Assembly (NCBI RefSeq): GCF_943913695.1
Contig: NZ_CALTZE010000038.1
Location: forward strand, 1 to 27,583
Origin: an uncultured Marmoricola sp.
GTDB lineage: Bacteria; Actinomycetota; Actinomycetes; Propionibacteriales; Nocardioidaceae
Reading direction: 5' to 3'
Length of the DNA stretch: 27,583 nt
Part shown: positions 6,659 through 14,534 of the stretch, piece after piece
Layout of the letters: every line of letters begins with the position of its first letter
Numbering within the stretch: the stretch's first letter is position 1
Position numbers and translations under genes: made by a program
The notes under the pieces: model-generated
Seen by the model: only the letters and a program-made list of their open reading frames with translations
Database searches by the model: none
What the model was told of the DNA's origin: nothing

Positions 6659-8068
6659 CTGTCCCCACGATCTCGACCGGCCACCCGCATCCTGGGAGCT
6701 CTCGGACTGCTGGTCGTCGTCGTGATGACGCTGCTGGCGCCGACGACGGCCCAGGCGGTCACGACCTCGTCCGCGGCCCCGGTCGGCGCCGCGGCGCAGG
6801 CCTGTCAGTACCCCGAGAAGGCCGAGGACGACCAGACCATCCACATCCGCGGCTGCCTGCGCGACACCCGTGAGGACCCGCCCGCACCGGTCGAGGGCGT
6901 CGCGGTCACGGTCGAGGACTCCGAGGGCGAGAGCATCGGGGAGACCGAGACCGACGAGACCGGCGTCTTCGACATCTCCATCCCCGGCGACCCCGTCAGC
7001 GCCCTGGGCAAGAGCTTCGTGGTCAAGATCGACGAGGACACCCTCCCCGACGGCGCCGGGCTGCGAAACCCCGAGCAGGTCGAGCTGACGATCCGGATCA
7101 CCACCGACTCCGACCAGACGGTGACCTTCCCGATCGGCGACCCGCTGCCCGGCTCCGGGAGCATCGGCACCCGCGCCCTGCAGCTGACCGTCGGCGGGCT
7201 GGTGTTCTCGGCCCTGCTGGCGATGGCCGCCCTGGGGCTCTCGATGATCTTCGGCACCACCGGGCTGACCAACTTCTCCCACGGCGAGCTGATCACCTTC
7301 GGAGCCCTGGTCGCCTTCGCCGTCGACCGGCTGCCGGGCGAGATCTCGATCGGCGGCGCCAACATCACGGTGATCGTGGGGGTGGCGCTGGCCTTCGCCG
7401 TCTCCATGGGCTTCGGCTGGCTCAACGACGCCGCGCTGTGGCGCCCGCTGCGCCGGCGCGGCACCGGCATCATCGCGATGATGATCGTGAGCATCGGTCT
7501 CTCGATCTTCCTGCGCAACCTCTACCAGTACTTCGCCGGTGCGCAGAGCCGCAACTACTCCCAGTACGCCAGCGTCACGCCGTGGCAGGTCGGCCCGGTC
7601 CTGATCACGCCCAAGGAGCTGATCGTCTTCGTCCTGGCGATGGCGACGCTGGTCGGTGCCACCGCCTTCCTGCGCTACACCCGGGTCGGCAAGGCCACCC
7701 GCGCCGTCGCCGACAACCCGGCGCTGTCCTCGGCCACGGGCATCAACGTCGAGCGGGTCATCAACCTGGTCTGGATCGGCGGGGCGGGCCTGGCCGGCTT
7801 CGCGGGCGCGCTGCTCGGCCTGACCCAGGGCTTCGACTACCAGATCGGCTTCAAGCTGCTGCTGCTCGTCTTCGCCGCGGTCGTGCTGGGCGGGCTCGGC
7901 ACCATCTGGGGCGCGATCGTCGGCGCCTTCATCATCGGGCTCTTCACCGAGCTCACCACGCTCTTCATCCCGGCGGAGTTCAAGTTCGTCGGGGCGTTGC
8001 TCGTGCTCATCGTGGTGCTGCTGATACGTCCGCAGGGCCTCCTCGGCAAGGCTCAGCGGATCGGCTGA
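6656..8068 (+). CDS. livH: Branched-chain amino acid-type ABC transporter permease (LivH family) with N-terminal extracytoplasmic domain
   Basis: The protein is 470 residues, about 170 longer than a plain LivH (about 300). Residues 1-34 are a signal-like segment with a hydrophobic run and AQA at its end. Residues about 50-160 form a soluble acidic domain with the look of a carboxypeptidase-regulatory/Ig-like beta sandwich (VEGVAVTVEDSEGE, ETDETGVFDISIPG) and two cysteines (C50, C67) that could pair. The LivH permease (about 170-468) follows, with GLTNFSHGELITFGA and a C-terminal LLIRPQGLLGK. It is one of two integral membrane subunits of an importer for branched-chain amino acids or similar amides. 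It is first in the livH-livM-livG-livF operon and starts with TTG behind a good ribosome site. UrtB-type urea permeases also carry N-terminal extensions, so the substrate is open. Confidence 0.88.
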   Translation: MLSPRSRPATRILGALGLLVVVVMTLLAPTTAQAVTTSSAAPVGAAAQACQYPEKAEDDQTIHIRGCLRDTREDPPAPVEGVAVTVEDSEGESIGETETDETGVFDISIPGDPVSALGKSFVVKIDEDTLPDGAGLRNPEQVELTIRITTDSDQTVTFPIGDPLPGSGSIGTRALQLTVGGLVFSALLAMAALGLSMIFGTTGLTNFSHGELITFGALVAFAVDRLPGEISIGGANITVIVGVALAFAVSMGFGWLNDAALWRPLRRRGTGIIAMMIVSIGLSIFLRNLYQYFAGAQSRNYSQYASVTPWQVGPVLITPKELIVFVLAMATLVGATAFLRYTRVGKATRAVADNPALSSATGINVERVINLVWIGGAGLAGFAGALLGLTQGFDYQIGFKLLLLVFAAVVLGGLGTIWGAIVGAFIIGLFTELTTLFIPAEFKFVGALLVLIVVLLIRPQGLLGKAQRIG

Positions 8069-8081
8069 GGGGAAGGACGAC

Positions 8082-9080
8082 ATGGACTTCATGAGTCTCC
8101 TGGGCAGCGCGTTCCAGCAGGCGCTGGGCCCCACGGCGATCATCTACTGCCTGGCCGCCATCGGCCTCAACGTGCACTTCGGCTACACCGGGCTGCTCAA
8201 CTTCGGCCAGGCCGGCTTCATGATGGTCGCCGGCTACTCCATCGCCGGCGCGGTCACGATCTTCTCGACCTCGCTGTGGGCCGGCGTGGTCGTCGGGCTC
8301 ATCCTCGCGGTGCTGCTCGCGCTGCTGCTCGGCGTACCGACGCTGCGGCTGCGCGCGGACTACCTGGCCATCGTGACCATCGCGGCGGCCGAGATCATCC
8401 GGCAGACCGTCAGCGCCGCGACCTTCTCCGACACCTTCGGCGGCCAGGACGGCCTGACCGACTTCATCCGCGGCTTCCGCGCCGTCAACCCCTACTCCGA
8501 CGGCATCGGCATCGAGGGTGTCTTCGAGTGGGACCGCTACACCCTGTGGGTGATGACGGTCGGCTGGCTGATGGTGGCCGTGAGCTGCCTGCTGGTCTGG
8601 GCCCTGATGCGCAGTCCCTGGGGCCGGGTGCTGAAGTCGATCCGCGAGGACGAGGACGCCGTGCGCTCGCTGGGCAAGAACGTCTACGCCTACAAGATGC
8701 AGTCGCTGGTCATCGGCGGCCTCTTCGGCGCGCTGGCCGGCTTCGCGGTCGCGCTGCGCTCGGCGGCCGTGGGCCCGTCGTTCTTCGCCACCGACGTCAC
8801 CTTCTTCGCCTACACCGTGCTGCTGATCGGCGGCGCAGCGCGCGTCCTCGGCCCGGTCGCCGGCGCCGTCATCTTCTGGTTCCTGATCAGCGCGCTGGGC
8901 GGCTTCTTCGCCCAGGCCACGTCCGGACCGGACCCCTTGATCCCCAACGCGATCATGGACCCCAACCAGGCGAGCCTGATGCGCTTCATCTTCCTCGGCC
9001 TGGGACTGATGTTGTTGATGATCTTCCGGCCACAGGGGATCTTCGGAGACCGGAGGGAGCTGGCCATCGATGCCCGCTGA
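8082..9080 (+). CDS. livM: Branched-chain amino acid-type ABC transporter permease (LivM family)
   Basis: The protein is 332 residues with about nine to ten membrane helices. The family's opening signature is clear in GLNVHFGYTGLLNFGQAGFM (about residues 28-47), followed by the GVPTLRLRADYLAIVTIAAAE region and the C-terminal IFRPQGIFGDRRE. The cytoplasmic coupling loop that meets the ATPase is the stretch around SPWGRVLKSIREDEDAVRSL (about 180-199). It pairs with LivH to form the membrane channel of the importer. GGAAGGA lies just upstream of the ATG at 8082, 13 bp after livH. Its last 11 bases overlap the start of livG, so the two are translationally coupled. Exact substrate unknown. Confidence 0.93.
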   Translation: MDFMSLLGSAFQQALGPTAIIYCLAAIGLNVHFGYTGLLNFGQAGFMMVAGYSIAGAVTIFSTSLWAGVVVGLILAVLLALLLGVPTLRLRADYLAIVTIAAAEIIRQTVSAATFSDTFGGQDGLTDFIRGFRAVNPYSDGIGIEGVFEWDRYTLWVMTVGWLMVAVSCLLVWALMRSPWGRVLKSIREDEDAVRSLGKNVYAYKMQSLVIGGLFGALAGFAVALRSAAVGPSFFATDVTFFAYTVLLIGGAARVLGPVAGAVIFWFLISALGGFFAQATSGPDPLIPNAIMDPNQASLMRFIFLGLGLMLLMIFRPQGIFGDRRELAIDAR

Positions 9081-9983
9081 GAGCACTGCCAGGTCCGTAC
9101 TCGCCGACGTCGAGCGCGAGCCGGGGGCGGCCAAGCCGGACCCGATCCTCGTCGCCGACGGCATCCGTCGCCAGTTCGGCGGCCTCACCGCCGTCGACGT
9201 GGCGCACATCGAGGTCCAGCGCGGGGTCATCACCGCGCTGATCGGCCCCAACGGCGCCGGCAAGACCACCTTCTTCAACCTGCTCACCGGCTTCGACCGG
9301 CCCAACGAGGGCACCTGGTCCTTCAACGGGCGCACGCTCAACAAGGTGCCGGCCTACAAGATCGCCCGCCTGGGCATGGTGCGCACCTTCCAGCTCACCA
9401 AGGTGCTCTCCCGGCTGACGGTGATCGAGAACATGCGCGTGGGCGCCACCGGCCAGCGCGGCGAGGGCCTGTTCTCCGCGATGTTCGCGCCGCTGTGGCG
9501 CGCCCAGGAGGCCGCCAACACCGAGCGCGCCGACGACCTGCTCGACCGCTTCCTGCTGCGCAAGAAGCGCGAGGACTTCGCCGGCTCGCTCTCCGGCGGT
9601 CAGCGCAAGCTGCTGGAGATGGCCCGGGCGCTGATGGCCGACCCCGAGCTGGTGATGCTCGACGAGCCCATGGCCGGGGTCAACCCCGCCCTGAAGCAGT
9701 CGCTGCTCGGCCACGTGAAGTCGCTGCGCGACGAGGGTCGCACGGTGCTCTTCGTCGAGCACGACATGGACATGGTCCGCGACATCTCCGACTGGGTGAT
9801 CGTGATGGCCCAGGGCCAGGTCGTGGCCGAGGGCCCGCCCGACTCGGTGATGAGCGACCAGCGCGTCATCGACGCCTACCTGGGCTCCCACCACGACCAG
9901 GACCTCAGCGAGGACGTCGAGCAGCAGATCCTCGCCGAGGCGCAGGCCGAGATCGAGTCCGAGCGAGCCGAGGAGGACGAGAA

Positions 9984-9987
<4 letters not shown>
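9070..9987 (+). CDS. livG: Branched-chain amino acid-type ABC transporter ATP-binding protein (LivG family)
   Basis: The protein is 305 residues. Walker A is GPNGAGKT (59-66), the Q-loop is in the MVRTFQLTKVLSRLTVIENM region, the signature is LSGGQ, Walker B is LVMLDEP and the H-loop is FVEHDMD. The family-specific segment after Walker B reads MAGVNPAL. A non-conserved acidic tail of about 30 residues (rich in E/D, ending EEDEK) extends past the usual LivG end. It powers transport together with LivF. Its ATG at 9070 overlaps livM by 11 nt; AGCTGGCC upstream is not a strong ribosome site, so coupling to livM translation is likely. Its TGA stop (9985-9987) overlaps the livF GTG. Confidence 0.94.
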
Positions 9988-10754
<767 letters not shown>

Positions 10755-10788
10755 GCGCTCACCCGCAGCCGACACACCACCGACGACG

Positions 10789-10827
10789 ACGAAGCCCCCC
10801 GGCCCTTGCAGGGCCGGGGGGCTTCGT
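10789..10827. terminator. Strong bidirectional intrinsic-type terminator hairpin
   Basis: The arm 10789-10805 (ACGAAGCCCCCCGGCCC) is perfectly complementary to 10811-10827, with loop TTGCA; the T-A at its ends can add an 18th pair. It stands between the convergent ends of livF (10754) and livK (10853) and can serve both strands. No clean T tract follows, which is common in high-GC actinobacteria. Confidence 0.85.
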
Positions 10828-10852
10828 GCTGCTGAGCTCGATCAGCTCGACG

Positions 10853-12130
10853 TCAGTCCGTGGTGCCGGAGACCGTGTCGACCTGCTCGTAGGTGTTGCC
10901 CTTCTTGTACTCGTTGACGCCGATGGTGCCCGCGGCGGGGCTACCGGTGTCGTTCATGTCGGTCGGGCCGCTGACACCCTCGTAGTTGATGTCCTCGCCG
11001 TCCTCGAGCAGCTGTGCGCACTCCTCGAACGTGGAGCACTCGGTGCCCTCACGGGTGACGTCGATGATCTGCGAGCCCACGGCCTCGCCGTTGTCGTTCT
11101 CGGCGGCGATGGCGGCCAGCGCGCTGATCACCACGGCGTCGTAGGACTGGGGACCGTAGCTGAAGTCCTTCAGCTTGGGGTCGATCTCCAGCAGGCGGTC
11201 GTTGAAGCCGGGGTCGGGGTCACCCGAGACCGGCAGGGTGCCCTTGACGCCAGCCAGGTCGAAGTTCTCGTCAGAGTAGTCCGCGAGGTTGCCGTCGACG
11301 AAGTAGAGCTGGATGTCCTGGGGGCCGATCCCCTTGGCGATCAGCTGCGGGATGATCTTGGTGGTCTCCTCGAAGGCCACCAGGATCAGCGCGTCGGGCT
11401 GCGTCGCGGCGATCTGGTTGACCTCGGCGGTGAAGTTCTGCGCGTCGGCGGCGTAGAGCACCTTGTCGGCGACGGTCGCACCGCCGTCCTCCAGCGAGGT
11501 CTCCGCCTGGTCCGCGAGGCCCTCGCCGTAGAAGTCCTGGCGCGCCATGATCGCGACGTTGCTGAAGCCGTCGTCGATCGCGGTCTGCGCCAGCACCTTG
11601 CCCTGCAGGGCGTCGGAGGGAGCGGTGCGGAAGTAGAGCCCACCGTCGTCGTAGGTGTCGAAGCCCGCGGCGGTGTTGGCCGGGGAGAACTGCACCACGC
11701 CGGCGCCGGTGATCTTGTCGATCACGCTGACCGAGACGCCGGAGGCCGCGGCGCCGACGATGACGTCGACGTCCTTGGCGAAGAGCTCGTCGACCGAGGC
11801 GCTCGCGATGTCGGGGGTGCCGTCACCGGAGTCGGCCTTGACGCCCACGACGTCCTGGCCCAGCACGCCGCCGGCCTCGTTGATGTCCTGGATCGCCAGG
11901 TCGACGCCCGCGAACTCCGGGGGGCCGAGGAAAGCGAGGTCGCCGGTCTGCGGCAGCAGCGCGCCGACGGTCAGGACGCCGTCGCCTTCGGGGAAGTCCG
12001 CCGACTGCGACTCGTCGCTGCTGGCGTCCGAGGAGCCTTCGTCGCTGCTGCCGCCGCCGCAGGCGGACAGCACGAGAGCTGCCGCGGCGAGCGGCGCTCC
12101 GTAGCGGATGGCACGGGATCTGCGGGTCAT
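10853..12130 (-). CDS. livK: Branched-chain amino acid-type ABC transporter substrate-binding lipoprotein (LivK family)
   Basis: The protein is 425 residues. It has a lipoprotein signal with lipobox LSAC (Cys24), then a Ser/Asp/Glu-rich linker (about 25-45). The type I periplasmic-binding fold begins at LTVGALLPQTGDLAFLGPPE (about 53-72). Further family marks are AIQDINEAGGVLGQ, IVGAAASGVSVSV and FSPANTA. It should be anchored outside the membrane and deliver substrate to LivHMGF. A GGAGG lies 4 nt before the ATG at 12130. TACCTT (12198-12193 on the minus strand) is a possible -10, giving a leader of about 55 nt. It is transcribed toward the liv permease operon, not with it, and so has its own control. 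It needs Lgt, encoded later in the window, for lipidation. The ligand is not certain. Confidence 0.92.
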   Translation of the reverse strand: MTRRSRAIRYGAPLAAAALVLSACGGGSSDEGSSDASSDESQSADFPEGDGVLTVGALLPQTGDLAFLGPPEFAGVDLAIQDINEAGGVLGQDVVGVKADSGDGTPDIASASVDELFAKDVDVIVGAAASGVSVSVIDKITGAGVVQFSPANTAAGFDTYDDGGLYFRTAPSDALQGKVLAQTAIDDGFSNVAIMARQDFYGEGLADQAETSLEDGGATVADKVLYAADAQNFTAEVNQIAATQPDALILVAFEETTKIIPQLIAKGIGPQDIQLYFVDGNLADYSDENFDLAGVKGTLPVSGDPDPGFNDRLLEIDPKLKDFSYGPQSYDAVVISALAAIAAENDNGEAVGSQIIDVTREGTECSTFEECAQLLEDGEDINYEGVSGPTDMNDTGSPAAGTIGVNEYKKGNTYEQVDTVSGTTD

Positions 12131-12301
12131 GAGGCCTCCGGCTCACTAGGTCGGTCCGGACGAGGGGGTCCGGGCAGGGTTCTGCGGGCTGCAAGGTAAC
12201 CCCTGGTGAGACCGCGGTGGGAGCACAGGACGGTCACGACGCGCGTCGTTGCCTATTTGTGACCTGCCCTGCCCGACCTCTGGCACGAAACCGCAGGTCA
12301 G

Positions 12302-12316
12302 CGCCGTCGTACGGCG
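12302..12316 (-). terminator. Short hairpin just past the pdtaR stop
   Basis: CGCCGT (12302-12307) and ACGGCG (12311-12316) form a 6-bp inverted repeat with a 3-nt spacer, five bases downstream of the pdtaR stop codon on the minus strand. It is a possible weak terminator. The rest of the 190-bp gap to livK (12131-12320) holds the livK promoter region and nothing else I recognise. Confidence 0.3.
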
Positions 12317-12320
12317 TCGC

Positions 12321-12932
12321 TCAGCCGCCGCCGAGGCCTGGGCCGTGCTGGACCACCCCGTCGGCGACCTGCCGCATCGAGAGTCGCAGGTCCATCGCGG
12401 TCTTCTGGATCCACCGGAAGGCCTCGGGCTCGCTGAGGGAGAGCTGCTGCTGCAGCACGCCCTTGGCGCGGTCGAGCGCCTTGCGGGTCTCCAGCCGGTC
12501 GGTCAGGTCGGCGACCTCGGCCTCGAGCTGGGTCAGCTCGGCGTAGCGGCTCACGGCCATCTCGATGGCCGGCACCAGGTCGCCCTGGGTGAAGGGCTTG
12601 ACGAGGTAGGCCATCGCGCCGGCGTCGCGGGCCCGCTCGACGAGGTCGCGCTGGGAGAAGGCGGTCAGCATGACGACCGGCGCCCACCGGGCACCGGCGA
12701 TCCGCTCGGCCGCGGCGATCCCGTCGAGCCGCGGCATCCGCACGTCGAGGAGCACCAGGTCGGGTCGCAGCTGCTCGACCAGCTCCACGGCCCGCTCGCC
12801 GTCGGCTGCCTCCCCGACCACGTCGTAGCCGAGCTCGCCGAGCATCTCGGCGAGGTCGAGGCGGATCAGTCCCTCGTCGTCGGCGATCACCACGCGACGG
12901 CGCGCGGTCGTGGGGGTCGGGTCGGCGGTCAC
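12321..12932 (-). CDS. pdtaR: ANTAR-domain response regulator (PdtaR-like)
   Basis: The protein is 203 residues, close to the 205 I recall for M. tuberculosis Rv1626. The receiver domain (about 12-125) has the acidic pair D18/D19, phosphoacceptor D63 in LVLLDVRMP, T90 and K112 in YLVKPF. A short coiled linker (about 132-150) leads to an ANTAR domain (about 150-195: ALDRAKGVLQQQLSLSEPEA). ANTAR regulators bind paired RNA hairpins and act by antitermination; the cognate kinase in this family is PdtaS, not encoded here. GTG 12932 is chosen because TACGCT lies 7 nt upstream and because it starts just ahead of the domain. The frame is open to 12977 but that extension is not family-like. It lies between livK and a divergent tRNA, with pyk beyond, an order I recall from other actinobacteria. 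Confidence 0.9.
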   Translation of the reverse strand: MTADPTPTTARRRVVIADDEGLIRLDLAEMLGELGYDVVGEAADGERAVELVEQLRPDLVLLDVRMPRLDGIAAAERIAGARWAPVVMLTAFSQRDLVERARDAGAMAYLVKPFTQGDLVPAIEMAVSRYAELTQLEAEVADLTDRLETRKALDRAKGVLQQQLSLSEPEAFRWIQKTAMDLRLSMRQVADGVVQHGPGLGGG

Positions 12933-12945
12933 GGGCAGCAGCGTA
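12930..12945 (-). promoter_or_regulatory. Leaderless promoter -10 (TACGCT) deciding the pdtaR start
   Basis: TACGCT (12945-12940 on the minus strand), then 7 nt, then GTG (12932-12930). This is the same spacing as at polA and the flippase gene. No ribosome site precedes the GTG. Confidence 0.55.
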
Positions 12946-12984
12946 GTGGTCGTGGGATAGCGTGACGCCGCCCCCACGGGGTGC

Positions 12985-13057
12985 GCCCCGGTATCCCAAC
13001 GGCAGAGGAAGCGGTCTCAAACACCGTCCAGTGTGGGTTCGAATCCCACCCGGGGCA
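12985..13057 (+). tRNA. tRNA with Leu anticodon CAA but short (class I) variable loop
   Basis: A full 73-nt cloverleaf folds by eye. The acceptor arm is GCCCCGG (12985-12991) with CCGGGGC (13050-13056), then discriminator A (13057). The D arm is TCC/GGA with T10-A25 and a C13-A22 mismatch, and the loop contains GG. The anticodon arm GCGGT/ACCGT (13011-13015, 13023-13027) has loop CTCAAAC with anticodon CAA (13018-13020). The variable loop is 5 nt (13028-13032). The T arm is GTGGG/CCCAC with loop TTCGAAT. A15 and T48 can form the usual Levitt pair. CCA is not encoded (CCG follows). Leu tRNAs normally have a long variable arm, so the Leu call rests on the anticodon alone. Confidence 0.8.
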
Positions 13058-13070
13058 CCGCCGCGGTGCC
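13054..13070. terminator. Hairpin between tRNA and pyk 3' ends
   Basis: GGCACCG (13054-13060) and CGGTGCC (13064-13070) are perfect 7-bp arms with a CCG spacer. The left arm includes the last bases of the tRNA. It ends 8 bp from the pyk stop codon and could terminate either strand. There is no T tract. Confidence 0.4.
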
Positions 13071-13077
13071 GCTGCCC

Positions 13078-14520
13078 TTACCGACGGTAGGCGGGCGCGA
13101 CCTCGTTGATCGCATCGCCGATCCGGTGGATCCGCAGCGCGTTGGTCGAGCCCGGGATGCCGGGCGGGCTGCCCGCGATGATGACGACCAGGTCGCCCTC
13201 GGCGACCCGGCCGCTGTGCAGCAGCTGCTCGTCGACCTGGCGCACCATCTCGTCGGTGTGCTCGACGGTCGCGGTCTTGAAGGTCTCCACGCCCCAGGTC
13301 ATCGAGAGCTGGGAGCGGACCTTGGCCTCGGGGGTGAAGGCGAGCACCGGCACCTTGCCGCGATAGCGGGCCAGGCGCTTGGCGGAGTCGCCGCTCTGGG
13401 TGAAGGCCACCAGATAGGTGGCCCCCACGCGCTCGGCGACCTCGGCGGCCGCCTTGGCGATGATGCCGCCGCGGGTGCGCGGCTGCCAGTCGATGGCGGC
13501 CATGCTGTGCAGCGCGTGGTCCTCGGTGGAGGCGATGATGCGGGCCATCGTCTGCACCGTCTCGATGGGGTAGTCCCCCACGCTGGTCTCGCCGGAGAGC
13601 ATCACCGCGTCGGCGCCGTCGAGCACGGCGTTGGCGACGTCGGAGGCCTCCGCGCGCGTCGGCGCCGGGGCGCTGATCATCGACTCCAGCATCTGGGTGG
13701 CCACGATCACGGGCTTGGCGTTGCGCCGCGCCTTCTCGATGACGCGCTTCTGCAGGAAGGGCACGTCCTCGAGCGGGCACTCCACCCCGAGGTCGCCGCG
13801 GGCGACCATGAAGCCGTCGAAGGCCTTGACCACCTCGTCGAGGTTGTCGATGGCCTGGGGCTTCTCGATCTTGGCGATGACGGGGACCAGGATCCCCTCC
13901 TCGCGCATCACCTCGCGCACGTCCTCGGCGTCGCGGGCGTTGCGCACGAAGCTCAGCGCCACGAAGTCGACGCCCAGGTGCAGGCCCCAGCGCAGGTCGG
14001 CGATGTCCTTCTCCGACATCGCCGGGACGCTGACCGGGACCCCCGGCAGGTTGATGCCCTTGTGGTTGCTGACCCGGCCCCCCACGACGACGGTCGTGCG
14101 CACGTCGTCGCTCGCGACCTCGTCGACGCGCAGGCGCACCTTGCCGTCGTCGATGAGGATCTGGTCGCCCGGACCGACGTCGCCGGGCAGCCCGGCGTAC
14201 GTCGTGCCGGCGAGCTCGTGGTCGCCCGGCACCTCCCGGGTGGTGATCGTGAAGGACTGCCCGGCCTCGATCTGGGCCGCTCCCTCGGCGAAGGTCGCGA
14301 GCCGGATCTTGGGGCCCTGGAGGTCGACGAAGATGCCGACGCCGTGGCCGGCCTCGTCGGAGGCCTGCCGCACGTGGCGGTAGACCTGCTCGTGGTCCGC
14401 GTGGTCACCGTGGGAGAGGTTCATGCGGGCGACATCCATGCCCGCGTCGACCAGCTCCCGGACCCGTTCGAGGCTCGCGGTCGCCGGGCCGAGGGTGCAG
14501 ACGATCTTGGCTCTACGCAC
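13078..14520 (-). CDS. pyk: Pyruvate kinase
   Basis: The protein is 480 residues, the normal length. It converts phosphoenolpyruvate plus ADP to pyruvate plus ATP, the last step of glycolysis, in the cytoplasm. Family marks: N-terminal RRAKIVCTLGPA, the MNLSHG motif, the B-domain insert (about 70-170), the pyruvate kinase active-site signature IAKIEKPQAIDNLDEV (about 218-233) with its catalytic Lys, MVARGDLGVE for metal binding, and ATQMLESMI. The C-terminal allosteric domain is about 340-480. GTG 14520 is preferred over TTG 14529 because proteins of this family begin MRRAKIV and a -10 hexamer lies 8 nt before it. It sits 11 bases past the gltD stop, but the embedded promoter suggests it can be transcribed separately. 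Confidence 0.96.
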   Translation of the reverse strand: MRRAKIVCTLGPATASLERVRELVDAGMDVARMNLSHGDHADHEQVYRHVRQASDEAGHGVGIFVDLQGPKIRLATFAEGAAQIEAGQSFTITTREVPGDHELAGTTYAGLPGDVGPGDQILIDDGKVRLRVDEVASDDVRTTVVVGGRVSNHKGINLPGVPVSVPAMSEKDIADLRWGLHLGVDFVALSFVRNARDAEDVREVMREEGILVPVIAKIEKPQAIDNLDEVVKAFDGFMVARGDLGVECPLEDVPFLQKRVIEKARRNAKPVIVATQMLESMISAPAPTRAEASDVANAVLDGADAVMLSGETSVGDYPIETVQTMARIIASTEDHALHSMAAIDWQPRTRGGIIAKAAAEVAERVGATYLVAFTQSGDSAKRLARYRGKVPVLAFTPEAKVRSQLSMTWGVETFKTATVEHTDEMVRQVDEQLLHSGRVAEGDLVVIIAGSPPGIPGSTNALRIHRIGDAINEVAPAYRR

Positions 14521-14534
14521 GGTCCCCAAGCCTA
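14518..14534 (-). promoter_or_regulatory. Leaderless promoter -10 (TAGGCT) of pyk, overlapping the gltD stop codon
   Basis: TAGGCT (14534-14529 on the minus strand) is followed by 8 nt and the GTG (14520-14518). The first three bases of the -10 are also the TAG stop codon of gltD (14534-14532). No ribosome site is seen for pyk. Confidence 0.5.

Noticed and set aside
12933..12977. Longer N-terminus for the ANTAR regulator (start at 12977).
   Set aside because: It would add 15 residues not resembling the family and cross the predicted -10 element. The GTG at 12932 fits length and promoter position.
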